From Thermoanaerobaculum sp. (GTDB lineage Bacteria; Acidobacteriota; Thermoanaerobaculia; Multivoradales; UBA5704), in assembly GCA_021154885.1 (NCBI GenBank), contig JAJKHS010000081.1, positions 21,726 to 85,725 on the forward strand: a DNA stretch of 64,000 nt, read 5' to 3'. A program made the translations under genes and the position numbers. The notes under the pieces were generated by a model. It worked only from the letters and a program-made list of their open reading frames with translations. It ran no database searches and was not told where the DNA came from. Of the stretch, positions 1 to 10,609 are shown one piece after another. Position 1 is the stretch's first letter, and every line of letters starts with the position of its first letter.

Positions 1-2
1 CG

Positions 3-134
3 GGCCTCACCGCGGAGCAGAGGAAGAAGCTGGAGAACGCCGCCCTGACCTGCCCGGTCCACAAGAGCCTCTCCGAAGGCGTCGAGCGGCCGGTCGAGTT
101 CGTGTACGCGAACGCGCCGGTGGCGGTGGGGTGA
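3..134 (+). CDS. OsmC-family protein, C-terminal end (partial)
   Basis: The last 43 codons of a gene that starts before the window. The translation reads LTAEQRKKLENAALTCPVHK followed by SLSEGVERPVEF and ends at TGA 132-134. The CPVHKSL segment after a short helix matches the C-terminal cysteine motif of OsmC/Ohr-like proteins, which use two cysteines to reduce organic hydroperoxides. Only one of the two expected cysteines falls inside the window, so activity cannot be judged. It converges on polA across the 21-nt repeat array. Confidence 0.7.
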   Translation, partial: GLTAEQRKKLENAALTCPVHKSLSEGVERPVEFVYANAPVAVG

Positions 135-137
135 GGG

Positions 138-640
138 AACCTTGAGGCATCCAGTACCAGGCTCGCGACGGGTCATTCCAACCTTGCGGCGCCTCCAGCC
201 AACCTCGCACCGCCCCCGCCAGGCTTGCTTCGCTACGTGTCAGGCCTGGGACGGATCAGCTCAAGCTCGGGTCGTCCCGCTGTAACCTCAGCTAACCCTG
301 CCCCGAGCTTGCGCCAGACCGCGCCGTCTTGAGACGAGTCGACGCAAGCTCGGAGCAGGACGCGGCTGGGTTGCGACAGATCGGGGAGAGCCTGAGTCGC
401 CTCGTTCCAGGCTTGACAGGTCCCGTCCCAGAACTGACGCCAGTCGTCGCAGACCTGGAACGGGTCATCTCAGCCTTGGAGGGGGACGCGCCGAGCCTGA
501 TGCGAGGCGAGGGATGCTTGAGACGCATCGTGGCAGGCTCGGTCGGCTCGGCTCCAGGCTTGCGGCGTCCCTCCTCAAGCTCGATCCGGAGCCCGGCAAG
601 CTCGGGACCGACCGTTTCAAGGTTGAGGCGAGACGCCAAA
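138..640. repeat. Degenerate 21-nt tandem repeat array, about 24 units
   Basis: This fills the gap between two converging genes. Unit starts, scored on a core like ARGCTYG, fall at 138, 159, 180, 201, 221, 242, 263, 284, 305, 325, 346, 367, 388, 409, 430, 451, 472, 493, 514, 535, 556, 577, 598 and 619. The spacing is 21 nt throughout except for two 20-nt steps. The unit consensus is roughly AGGCTTG, then nnACGGGTC, then a variable tail ending in C. Individual copies differ at many positions, but the phase is held for half a kilobase. Plus-strand reading gives heptads with Leu at position 2; I do not think it is a gene. Confidence 0.85.
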
Positions 641-660
641 GAACCGATGAGCGATGCCGC

Positions 661-3342
661 TTACCCCTTCGCCTCGTACCAGCTCGTCCCCCAGCCCACC
701 TCCACCTCCAGCGGCACGGCGAGGCTCGCCACCCCTTCCATCTCCTTCTTCACCAGCGCCGCCACCGGCTCGGCGTCCTGCTCCGGGACCTCGAGGACCA
801 GCTCGTCGTGGACGGTCAGCAGGAGACGGCTGTGCGGGAACTCGGCGCGCAGGCGGCAGTCGATGGCGATCATGGCGATCTTCAGGAGATCCGCGGCCGT
901 GCCCTGGATGCGGGCGTTGATGGCCATGCGACGGGCGTTCTCGCGCAGGTTCCAGTTCTTGCTCTGGATGTCCGGCAGCCAGCGCACGCGGCCGTAGAGG
1001 GTCTCCACCTTCCCCTCCTTCTCGGCGCTGGCTTGAGTCTCCTCCACGTAGCGGCGGACCCCGGGGTAGCGGTCCAGGTAGGCCTTGATGAACTTGTCGG
1101 CCTCCCTGGACGGGATGCTCAGCGCCTGGGAGAGGCCGAAGGCGCTCATGCCATAGAGGATGCCGAAGTTGATGGTCTTCGCCGCCCGCCGCTGCTCCGC
1201 GGTCACCAGCTCCGGAGCGGAGCCGAAGACGATGGCGGCGGTGGCGCGGTGGATGTCCTCGCCGGCCAGGAAGGCGCGGATCAGCTCCGCCTCCTCCGCG
1301 ATGTGGGCCAGGATGCGCAGCTCGATCTGGCTGTAGTCCGCCACCAGCAGGACGTACCCCGGCGGCGCGATGAAGGCCTTGCGGATGCGCTGCCCCAGCT
1401 CGGTGCGCACGGGGATGTTCTGCAGGTTGGGGTTGGCCGAGGAGAGGCGCCCGGTGGCCGCCACCGCCTGGTTGAAGCGGGTGTGGAGACGGCCGTCCGG
1501 CCCCACCAGGGCGGGCAGGGCGTCGACGTAGGTGGACTTGAGCTTGGTCAGCTCGCGGTAGCGCAGCAGGCTCTGGGCGATGGGGAAGCCGCGCACCGCC
1601 AGCTCCTCCAGCGTCTCGGCGCCGGTCGAGTAGCTCTTCGTCTTCTGCGTGCGCTTGAGGACGGGCAGGCCCATGTGCTCGAAGAGGACGACGCCGAGCT
1701 GCTGCGGCGAGCCCAGGTTGAACCGCTCGCCGGCCTGCTTGAAGATCTCCTCCTCCAGGCTCTCGATCTCCTGGCCCAGCTCCTCCGACATCTGCTTCAA
1801 ATAGTCGACGTCGAGCAGGATGCCCGCCTCCTCCAGACCCAGCAGGACCGGCAGCAGGGGGACCTCGATCTCGGCATAGACCTTGGCGAGCGGGCTCGCG
1901 TCCAGCTCCCGGCGCATCTCGCCGGCGAGGCGGCGGGCGAGGAGCACCCGCTCGCCGGCGTAGGCCGCCAGGCGCGAGTCGCCCACCGCCGGCTCCTGGC
2001 CGCGGTCCCAGCCCACGTCCTTGGGCGTCAAGGGTTTGCGCGCCAGCCGCTCCAGGGCCAGCTCGTCCAGGGAGTGCCCGTGGATGGAGGGCTTCAGGAG
2101 ATAGGAGACGAGCATGGCGTCGAACAGCGGGGCCCGGCAGAGGGGACCCCGGACGCAGAGACGCAGGACCTCCTTGAGGTTGTGGCCCGCCAGGCGCGTC
2201 TCCGGGTCGGCCAGCCAGCGATCGAGGGTGGCGAGGGCCGCCTCCCGCATCCCGTCGCGGCGGAAGTCGGCGTACACCACAGGGCTCCCTTCCCCCGCCT
2301 CCCCGCCAGTCACGGCGAGGGCCAGGGGGGGCTCCTCCCCCAGGACGGCGACGTAGACCTCGCCCGTCAGCTTCCCGGCCGCCGCGTTCCACGCCTCGGG
2401 GGTCGCGGCCTCCTCGGCGGCCGGGACCTCCTCACCGCCGGCGGCGCCGGCCATGGCGTCCGCCGGCCCCAGCTCCTCGGCCAGAGAGAAGAACTCCAGC
2501 TCGGTGAACAGCTTGCGCAGCGCGTCCGTGTCCGGCGGATCGTGGTGCAGCGCCTCCGGATCGAAGGGGATCTCCAGGTTGGTGTGGATGGTGGAGAGCT
2601 CCTTGGACAGCCGGGCCTGCGCCTCGTGGGCGAGCAGCCCCTCGCGGTAGGCCTTGCGCGTCAGCTCGCCGGCCCTGGCCAGCAGCGCGTCGAGCGAGCC
2701 GTGCTCCTGGATCAGCGCTTTCGCCCCCTTCTCGCCGATGCCCGGCACGCCGGGGATGTTGTCGATCGAGTCGCCCATCAGGGCGAGGACGTCCGCCACC
2801 TTCTCCGGCGGCACGCCGAAGTCCTCCGTCACCTCCTGCGGGCCATAGAGCTTGTTGCGGCCGGTGTGATAGAGGGCGACCCGGGGCTCGACGAGCTGCA
2901 TGAGGTCCTTGTCCGCCGACACCAGGACGACGTCGTAGCCCGCCTCGGCGGCACGGCAGGAGAGGCTCCCCAGCACGTCGTCCGCCTCGTAGCCCGCCAG
3001 CTCCAGGATGGGGATGCGGTAGGCCTCCAGCACCCGGCGGATCCAGGGGAGCTGGCTCGCCAGGTCCTCGGGCATGGGGCGGCGGTTGGCTTTGTAGTCC
3101 TCGTACTTCTCGCTCCTGAAGGTCTTGCCGACGTCGAGCGCCACCCCCACCAGCTCGGGCTTCTCCTCGCGCAACAGCTTGCGCAGCATGGTAACGAAGC
3201 CGTAGACGGCGTTCGTCGGCTCGCCCCGCGAGGTGGAGAGGTTGCGGATGGCATAGAAAGCGCGGAAGATGTTCGAGTACCCGTCGATCAGGAACAGACG
3301 GGGGCGGGCGCTGGACTGGGGAGTGGAGCTCGTCTCGGCCAT
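661..3342 (-). CDS. polA: DNA polymerase I
   Basis: 893 residues, normal length for full PolA. It fills gaps and removes RNA primers in replication and repair. The N-terminal 5'-3' exonuclease/flap domain covers about residues 12-300 (LFLIDGYSNIFRAFYAIRN; DDVLGSL; GDSIDNIPGVPGIGEKGA). The middle 3'-5' exonuclease-like domain is at about 330-500. The polymerase domain follows, with motif A VADYSQIELR, motif B KTINFGILYG and motif C VHDELVLEV. The proofreading domain lacks the DxE of Exo I (the region reads EVYVAVLGEEP), although GHNLKEVL and a later FDAML remain, so proofreading is probably lost. The gene converges on an OsmC gene, with the 21-nt repeat array between. Confidence 0.97.
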   Translation of the reverse strand: MAETSSTPQSSARPRLFLIDGYSNIFRAFYAIRNLSTSRGEPTNAVYGFVTMLRKLLREEKPELVGVALDVGKTFRSEKYEDYKANRRPMPEDLASQLPWIRRVLEAYRIPILELAGYEADDVLGSLSCRAAEAGYDVVLVSADKDLMQLVEPRVALYHTGRNKLYGPQEVTEDFGVPPEKVADVLALMGDSIDNIPGVPGIGEKGAKALIQEHGSLDALLARAGELTRKAYREGLLAHEAQARLSKELSTIHTNLEIPFDPEALHHDPPDTDALRKLFTELEFFSLAEELGPADAMAGAAGGEEVPAAEEAATPEAWNAAAGKLTGEVYVAVLGEEPPLALAVTGGEAGEGSPVVYADFRRDGMREAALATLDRWLADPETRLAGHNLKEVLRLCVRGPLCRAPLFDAMLVSYLLKPSIHGHSLDELALERLARKPLTPKDVGWDRGQEPAVGDSRLAAYAGERVLLARRLAGEMRRELDASPLAKVYAEIEVPLLPVLLGLEEAGILLDVDYLKQMSEELGQEIESLEEEIFKQAGERFNLGSPQQLGVVLFEHMGLPVLKRTQKTKSYSTGAETLEELAVRGFPIAQSLLRYRELTKLKSTYVDALPALVGPDGRLHTRFNQAVAATGRLSSANPNLQNIPVRTELGQRIRKAFIAPPGYVLLVADYSQIELRILAHIAEEAELIRAFLAGEDIHRATAAIVFGSAPELVTAEQRRAAKTINFGILYGMSAFGLSQALSIPSREADKFIKAYLDRYPGVRRYVEETQASAEKEGKVETLYGRVRWLPDIQSKNWNLRENARRMAINARIQGTAADLLKIAMIAIDCRLRAEFPHSRLLLTVHDELVLEVPEQDAEPVAALVKKEMEGVASLAVPLEVEVGWGTSWYEAKG

Positions 3343-3382
3343 GGCGGGGACATTCTATGTCGGACGAGAAAGGAGAACGGAC

Positions 3383-3649
3383 ATGCAGGCGATGGGGCTT
3401 CTGTCGTGGATCGTGTTCGGACTGATCGCCGGGGCCGTGGCCAAGTTCCTGATGCCGGGGCGGGATCCGGGGGGCTGCATCATCACCATCATCATCGGCG
3501 TCGTGGGCTCCGTGCTGGGCGGCTGGCTCGCCACCCTGCTCGGCTTCGGCGGCATCTCCGGCTTCGACCTGCGGAGCTTCTTCATCGCCGTCCTGGGCTC
3601 GATCGTCCTGCTGATCCTCTGGCGGATGATCAGCGGACGCAGGGTCTAG
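3383..3649 (+). CDS. GlsB/YeaQ/YmgE family small membrane protein
   Basis: 88 residues with three hydrophobic segments (LLSWIVFGLIAGAVAKF, IITIIIGVVGSVLGGWLATL, FFIAVLGSIVLLILW) and the family's GLIAGAVAKFLMPG and GxxGSxLGG glycine patterns. This is the transglycosylase-associated/GlsB family of stress-related inner-membrane proteins, whose biochemical role is not established. The ATG at 3383 is chosen because AAGGAG lies about 8 nt upstream. A longer in-frame reading into polA antisense is not credible. It is divergent from polA with 40 bp between starts. Confidence 0.85.
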   Translation: MQAMGLLSWIVFGLIAGAVAKFLMPGRDPGGCIITIIIGVVGSVLGGWLATLLGFGGISGFDLRSFFIAVLGSIVLLILWRMISGRRV

Positions 3650-3674
3650 GGCGGGTGATGCGAGGGGTCTTTCT

Positions 3675-3717
3675 CCCTCTTCTCCCGGCGGACGGGGGGG
3701 AGGCTGGGAGAAGAGGG
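3675..3717. terminator. Hairpin between converging genes
   Basis: Perfect 12-bp inverted repeat, CCCTCTTCTCCC (3675-3686) and GGGAGAAGAGGG (3706-3717), between the GlsB-family gene and the converging moaB-type gene. There is no clean T-tract. It could be a bidirectional terminator or a copy of the CCCTC...GAGGG palindromic repeats also seen at 6581-6690. Confidence 0.5.
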
Positions 3718-3747
3718 CCGGGGTGATGAGGGTCTTGGGCGGGGGGC

Positions 3748-4260
3748 TCAGGTTGTCGCCCGCCGCGCCTGGCTCAGCAGGTGGCCCGCCTCGGGCAGGA
3801 TCAGCGCCTCCATGGCCAGCGTCACCGCCTTCGGCGAGCCGGGGAGGAGGAACACCGCGCGGTCGCCGATCAGGCCGGCGGCGGCTCGGCTGAGCATGGC
3901 TGCGGCACCCACCTGTTGGTAGGAGAGCATCCGGAACAGCTCCCCGAACCCCTCGAGCGGACGATCGAAGAGGGGTGCCACCGCCTCCAGCGTCAGGTCG
4001 CGCGGTGAGAAACCGGTGCCGCCTGTGGCGACCACCACGTCGACCCCGGGGCGGGCCAGCATTCCCCGTACCGCGGCGCGAATGGCGGCCACTTCGTCGC
4101 GGACGAGTGTAGAATCCTCGATGCGATGGCCGCTTGCCATCGCCATCTCGCGGATGGTACGACCGCCCACGTCGTCCTCGGGGCCCCGGCTGTCGCTCAC
4201 CGTGATCACTGCGAAACCAAGGACGGCGGGAGCGAATCGGCGATGCTGTTCGGCGCTCAT
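3748..4260 (-). CDS. moaB: MoaB/MogA family molybdopterin protein
   Basis: 170 residues, one MoCF_biosynth domain. Family motifs are visible: AVITVSDSRGPEDDVGG near residues 17-33, the nucleotide-binding ATGGTGFSPRDLT near 78-90, and LPGSPKAVTLAMEALILPE near the C terminus. MogA/MoaB proteins adenylate molybdopterin before molybdenum insertion. The single-domain length fits MoaB/MogA rather than MoeA. The window's FdhD (24953-25864) is a natural functional partner because formate dehydrogenases need this cofactor. MoaB and MogA cannot be told apart by eye. Confidence 0.85.
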   Translation of the reverse strand: MSAEQHRRFAPAVLGFAVITVSDSRGPEDDVGGRTIREMAMASGHRIEDSTLVRDEVAAIRAAVRGMLARPGVDVVVATGGTGFSPRDLTLEAVAPLFDRPLEGFGELFRMLSYQQVGAAAMLSRAAAGLIGDRAVFLLPGSPKAVTLAMEALILPEAGHLLSQARRATT

Positions 4261-4285
4261 AGGTTCTATTCAAAGGCTAGCACAG

Positions 4286-4323
4286 TGTCCGCTTCTGGGA
4301 TGGACGATTCCCGCGAGCGGACA
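4286..4323 (+). promoter_or_regulatory. Probable enhancer (upstream activating) site for a sigma-54 activator
   Basis: An interrupted but exact palindrome: TGTCCGC, 4 nt, GGGA, 8 nt, TCCC, 4 nt, GCGGACA. Its centre is about 108 bp upstream of the predicted start of the sigma-54 promoter at 4386, the usual distance for NtrC-type activators. The obvious candidate activator is the response regulator at 6709-8079. Confidence 0.6.
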
Positions 4324-4385
4324 GAACTGGCCCGTGAAAGAACACTTAAAATTCGACGCTGCAAGCACTTACGCCGGTTGAAACA

Positions 4386-4402
4386 TTGGCACGCGCGATG
4401 CG
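4386..4402 (+). promoter_or_regulatory. Sigma-54 (RpoN) promoter of the efflux operon
   Basis: TTGGCACGCGCGATGCG matches the -24/-12 consensus TTGGCACG-N4-TTGC at all but one core position. GG (4388-4389) and GC (4400-4401) are separated by exactly 10 bp. The predicted start is near 4413, which leaves a short leader containing GGGAGAGA before the ATG at 4428. This supports 4428 as the start and excludes the in-frame TTG at 4386, which lies inside the promoter. Confidence 0.8.
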
Positions 4403-4427
4403 TAGTTTGGACGGGAGAGAAAACGCT

Positions 4428-5687
4428 ATGAGCATGGACGTACCCCGTACTGGACAAGCACAGAAGCGCCGGCTGCGGCGGACGGCTCTCATCGTCGCAG
4501 GGCTCGCGGTGGTCGCGCTGGTCACCGTCTTCGTGAAGCGGCTGGAGCCGGCGGCGCCGACGGTGTCGGCGGAGACCCTGCTGATCGACCAGGTCAAGCG
4601 CGGCGAGATGCTGCGCCAGGTGCGCGGCCCCGGCACCCTGGTGCCGGTGGACGTGCGCTGGATCTCGGCGCCGGTCGACGGCCGCGTCGAGCGCATCCCG
4701 GCGCTGCCGGGCGTGCAGGTGAAGGAGGACACGATCCTCCTGGAGATGGTCGACCCGGCGGTGGAGCAGAGCGCCCTGGAGGCCGAGTCGCAGCTCAAGG
4801 CGGCGCAGGCCGACTACGACACTCTGAAGGCGAAGCTGGAGAGCGACCTCCTCGCCCAGCAGGCGTCGGTCACCGCCGCGCAGTCGGCGAGCGACCAGGC
4901 GAAGCTGCAGGTGGAGGCCGACGAGCGGCTGGCCAAGGATGGGCTGATCCCCGAGCTGAACTTCAAGCTGTCGCGCCTCAAGTCCGACCAGCTCGCCAAG
5001 CAGGCGAAGACCGAGGTCGACCGCTACCAGCAGAGCCGGCGTTCGACGGAAGCCCAGCTCGCCGCCCAGCGGGCGCGGGTGGACCAGATGCGCGGCACCT
5101 ACGAGCTGAAGCGGCGCCAGGTGGAGTCCCTCAAGGTGCGGGCCGGGATCAACGGCGTGCTCCAGGAGATGCCCGTGAAGGTCGGCCAGCGGGTGACGCC
5201 GGGCACGGTCCTGGCGCGGGTGGCCCGGCCGGAGAACCTGAAGGCCGAGCTGCACGTCCCCGAGGTGCAGGCCAAGGACGTGCTGAAGGGTCAGACGGCC
5301 TCGATCGACACCCGCAACGGCATCGTGCCCGGACGGGTGCTCCGGGTCGCGCCCTCGGCGGTGGACGGCACGGTGATCGTGGACGTGGTCCTGGAGGGGC
5401 CGCTACCCCAGGGTGCCCGGCCGGACATCTCGGTCGACGGCACGATCGAGATCGAGCGGCTGAACAACGTGCTCTACGTCAGCCGGCCCGCCTACGGCCA
5501 GGCCAACAGCAAGATCGAGATGTTCAAGGTGACCGCGGACGGCAAACGGGCGGAGCGGGTGCCGGTGGAGCTGGGGCGCGTCTCCGTCAACACGGTGGAG
5601 ATCGTCAAGGGCCTGCAGGTCGGCGACAAGGTGATCCTGTCGGACACCTCGGCGCAGGACGGCTATAGCAAGATCAGGTTGAACTAA
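4428..5687 (+). CDS. Periplasmic adaptor (HlyD/MacA-type membrane fusion protein)
   Basis: 419 residues from ATG 4428. After a short basic stretch there is one N-terminal membrane anchor (TALIVAGLAVVALVTVF). A barrel-sandwich half-motif follows (ISAPVDGRVERIPALPGVQV), then a long coiled-coil hairpin rich in Ala, Gln and Lys (about residues 100-230), the returning lipoyl half (LKVRAGINGVLQEMPVKVGQ), a beta-barrel and a C-terminal membrane-proximal domain ending in KVILSDTSAQDGYSKIRLN. Such proteins bridge inner-membrane pumps to an outer-membrane channel. The MacB-type ATPase 55 bp downstream points to an ABC efflux system. Expression is probably RpoN-dependent. Confidence 0.88.
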   Translation: MSMDVPRTGQAQKRRLRRTALIVAGLAVVALVTVFVKRLEPAAPTVSAETLLIDQVKRGEMLRQVRGPGTLVPVDVRWISAPVDGRVERIPALPGVQVKEDTILLEMVDPAVEQSALEAESQLKAAQADYDTLKAKLESDLLAQQASVTAAQSASDQAKLQVEADERLAKDGLIPELNFKLSRLKSDQLAKQAKTEVDRYQQSRRSTEAQLAAQRARVDQMRGTYELKRRQVESLKVRAGINGVLQEMPVKVGQRVTPGTVLARVARPENLKAELHVPEVQAKDVLKGQTASIDTRNGIVPGRVLRVAPSAVDGTVIVDVVLEGPLPQGARPDISVDGTIEIERLNNVLYVSRPAYGQANSKIEMFKVTADGKRAERVPVELGRVSVNTVEIVKGLQVGDKVILSDTSAQDGYSKIRLN

Positions 5688-5742
5688 AACGAGATCTCGC
5701 CGTCCGACTCGAACCGACGGCTGAAGCATCAAGGGGGAATCG

Positions 5743-6492
<750 letters not shown>

Positions 6493-6546
6493 ACAGGAAT
6501 AGGTACCCCGCGCGTCGTGCGCGGGTGATGTTCGCGCGCCTTTGAA

Positions 6547-6580
6547 GGCTGCCGCCCCGATCGCGGCAGCCCTTTTTTTG
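6547..6580 (+). terminator. Rho-independent terminator of the efflux operon
   Basis: GC-rich stem GGCTGCCGC with CGCGGCAGCC around a short loop, followed by seven T residues. It sits 55 nt after the ATPase stop codon. Confidence 0.85.
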
Positions 6581-6690
6581 CCCTCACCCCCTACCCCCTC
6601 TCCCGGTCCCACCCAAATCCGACGGATCGGTCCGATTGGACCGATCCGTCGGATCGCCTGGGAGAAGGGGAAGGGGCCATGGTGGTGAGG
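6581..6690. repeat. Nested palindromic intergenic element
   Basis: Outer arms CCCTCACCCC...CTCTCCCGG and the complementary CTGGGAGAAGGGG...GGTGAGGG enclose an exact 17-bp inverted repeat (6617-6633 and 6638-6654) with a GATT loop. The layout resembles small non-coding palindromic elements (REP/MITE-like) and has no ORF. It lies between the terminator and the response regulator, whose true start is just inside its right edge. Confidence 0.65.
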
Positions 6691-6708
6691 GTTCTATACT
6701 TCTTCACC

Positions 6709-8068
<1,360 letters not shown>

Positions 8069-8079
<11 letters not shown>

Positions 8080-9475
8080 GCTGGCGAAGCCGGCGGTGCC
8101 GCAGGCGCCGGCCGCCCGGGCGCGCCGCGTCGCCTTCCGCGGCCTGTTCCGGCGCCACCGTCCAGCGGCCCTCGCCTTCGAGGACCGCGTCCTCCTCCTG
8201 GCCCTCGGCACCGGCCTGCCCGGCGCCGTCCTCTCCCTGGTCTTCGCGTGGCACGACGACCACACCCTCAAGCTGCGCTGGACGGTGACCCTGTTCGTCG
8301 TCTTCTTCTGGGGGTGGCTCGCCCTCAAGCTGCGCGACCGGGTGGTGCGGCCGCTCCAGACCCTGGCCAACCTCCTCTCGGCGTTGCGCGAGGGGGACTT
8401 CTCCCTGCGCGCCCGCCCGCCTCAGGAGACGGATGCCCTGTCGCAGGTGGTGAGCGAGGTCAATGCCATCGGCGAGGTGCTGCGCGAGCAACGGCTGGGG
8501 GCGGTGGAGGCGGCGGCCCTGCTCCACCGCGTGGTCGAGGAGGTGGACGTGGCCGTGTTCGCCTTCGACGACTCCGGGAAGCTGCGGCTGGTCAACCGCG
8601 CCGGCGAGCGCCTGCTGGGCGAGCGGGGCGAGCGGCTCCGCGGCCATACCGAGGAGGAGCTGGGGCTGGCGGACCTGCTGGAAGGCGAGATCCCGCCCAT
8701 CCTCTCCCGCACCTTCGCCAGCGGACCGGGGCGCTGGGAGGTGCGGCGCAGCACCTTCCGCGAGGGCGGCCTGCCGCATCGCCTGCTGGTGATCTCCGAC
8801 CTCTCCCGCACCCTGCGCGAGGAGGAGCGCCAAGCCTGGAAGCGCCTCATCCGGGTGCTCGGCCACGAGCTCAACAACTCGCTGGCGCCCATTCACTCCA
8901 TGGCCTCGACCCTCGCCAGCCTGCTGACCCGGGAGCCGCCGCCCGGGGACTGGAAGGAGGACATGGAGCGCGGCCTGGAGGTGATCGGCAACCGCTCGGA
9001 GGCGTTGATCCGTTTCATGGCGGCCTATGCCCGCCTCGCCCGCCTCCCTCCACCGCGCCGCGCCCCCTGCGAGCTGTCGCGGCTCATCCAGCGCACCGCC
9101 GTCCTGGAGACGCGCCTCCCCGTCTTCGTCGAGCGCGGCCCCGAGGTGACCCTGGAGGCGGACCCGGACCAGATCGAGCAACTCCTCATCAACCTGATCC
9201 GCAACGCCGTGGACGCCGCCCTGCTGACCGGCGGCGGCGTGGGGGTGGGCTGGCGGACGAACGGCACGCACGTCGAGGTGCGGGTGGAGGACGAGGGCCC
9301 CGGCCTCTCGAACACCGAGAACCTCTTCGTCCCCTTCTACACCACGAAGCCGGGAGGGACGGGCATCGGCCTCGCCCTCTCCCGGCAGATCGCCGAAGCC
9401 CACGGCGGCACCCTCACCCTGGAGAACCGTACTCCCGAGCCCGGGTGCGAGGCCCTGCTGCGGCTGCCGGTGTAG
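8069..9475 (+). CDS. Membrane sensor histidine kinase, NtrY type
   Basis: 468 residues. Two transmembrane helices lie at about 45-65 and 75-92 (LLLALGTGLPGAVLSLVF; VTLFVVFFWGWLALKL) with almost no periplasmic loop. A HAMP linker follows, then a PAS-like domain at about 155-250 (VDVAVFAFDDSGKLRLVNRA). The dimerisation/phosphoacceptor helix contains HELNNSLAPIHSM, and the ATPase domain has NLIRNAVDAA, DEGPGL and GGTGIGLALSRQI. HELNNSL is typical of the NtrY/AtoS group. It is translationally coupled to the regulator and probably phosphorylates it. With little outside the membrane it likely senses a membrane or cytosolic signal. Confidence 0.93.
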
Positions 9476-10450
9476 CTACTTCAAATAGTCCAGAAGCTGC
9501 TTCGCCGTCGCCGCGTCCGGATCGTTGGGAGCCATCTGCAGGAAGGTCTGGAGTTGCTCTTTGGCCCGGGCCTTTTTCGCCGCGTCCTTCTCGTCCTTGG
9601 CATAGGTCAGGCCGAGGACGTAGTGGGCCTTGGCGAACTTGGGCTCGGCGGGGGCGATCTCGACCACCTTCTCGAACCACGTGGCGGCCTCGTCGAACTT
9701 GCCACCCCGGGTCAGCTCGGCGCCCTCGTTGAAGTAGCGGATGGCCGTGCCCTCCCCCTTCGGATCGGCCGCCGCCAGAGCCTCCAGGGTGGCCCGCGCC
9801 TTGGCGCCGTCGCCCGCGGCCTTGAGGGCGTCGTAGCGCGCCCTTAAGCCCCGAGGGTCGTTCGGCTTCAGGGCCAGGTAGCGGTCGGCCGCGGCCAGCG
9901 CCTGGGAGTGGTGGCCCAGCTCCAGGTAGAGCTCGGCGAGGGCGCTCTGAGCCTCGGCCAGTTGCGGGTTCAGGGTGGCCGCCTCTTCGAATTTCGGCGC
10001 CGCGGCGGCGAGGTTGTTGGTCTTCAGCAGGTTCACCCCTTCGTTGTAGGCGAGGATGGCCTTGTCGTTCCCCGACATCTCTTTGGGGGCAGCGGGGGCG
10101 GCCGGGGCCTCCACGGCCTTGGCCAGGGTGAAGGTGAGGCGCAGCGTGTCCTCGACCTTGGGCTTCAACGGCCCCTCGTAGGGCTTGTATCCGGGCTTCT
10201 CCAGGCGGAGCTGGTACTCCTGGGTGCCGTCCAGGATGAGGAGCATGATCTGCCCCTTCTTGTCGCTGACCTTCTCCAGCTTGTAGCCGGTGCCCGCCCG
10301 GGTGAGGGTGGCCTTGGCGCCCTCGACCGGCGTGTTCGTCTCGTCCACCACCGTGCAGATCACCCGCCCTTCGCCGGCCGCGTGGAGCGCTCCGGCGAGG
10401 AGCAGGGCGAAAACGAACGCAGACAGCGCTGCGCGACGGATGGTTATCAT
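9476..10450 (-). CDS. Secreted TPR protein with carboxypeptidase-regulatory domain
   Basis: 324 residues. A signal peptide (ALSAFVFALLLAGALHAAG) is followed by a carboxypeptidase-regulatory-like beta domain (VICTVVDETNTPVEGAKATL; YQLRLEKPGYKPYEG) and several tetratricopeptide repeats from about residue 125 to the end (AILAYNEGVNLLKTNNLAAA, AEAQSALAELYLELGHHSQA, AIRYFNEGAELTRGGKFDEA). It is probably a periplasmic scaffold; no enzymatic motif is seen. Its stop abuts the kinase stop, so the two genes converge with no gap. Confidence 0.8.
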   Translation of the reverse strand: MITIRRAALSAFVFALLLAGALHAAGEGRVICTVVDETNTPVEGAKATLTRAGTGYKLEKVSDKKGQIMLLILDGTQEYQLRLEKPGYKPYEGPLKPKVEDTLRLTFTLAKAVEAPAAPAAPKEMSGNDKAILAYNEGVNLLKTNNLAAAAPKFEEAATLNPQLAEAQSALAELYLELGHHSQALAAADRYLALKPNDPRGLRARYDALKAAGDGAKARATLEALAAADPKGEGTAIRYFNEGAELTRGGKFDEAATWFEKVVEIAPAEPKFAKAHYVLGLTYAKDEKDAAKKARAKEQLQTFLQMAPNDPDAATAKQLLDYLK

Positions 10451-10609
10451 GAGGTCGGTCCCTGCCTTTCTGTCTGATGTGTCCGTGAAATCCGGCGCCG
10501 ATTCCAGGTGCAGATTCTAGGGGAAATCGCGCTCGGTTTCCTCCCCCGGCAGACCGGGGACTCGTCGCCGGGCGGTCTGATACGATTCGGCCCTCGAAAG
10601 GGAGGTGCC

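Noticed and set aside
329..650. Heptad-patterned protein encoded by the 21-nt repeats
   Set aside because: The heptads are an automatic result of a 21-nt period. There is no ribosome site, frames on both strands are open, and the two 20-nt steps break the frame.
514..3726. A 1070-codon plus-strand frame across polA
   Set aside because: It is antisense to every conserved block of polA and has a His/Arg/Gln-rich composition typical of a shadow frame. It also enters the 21-nt repeats.
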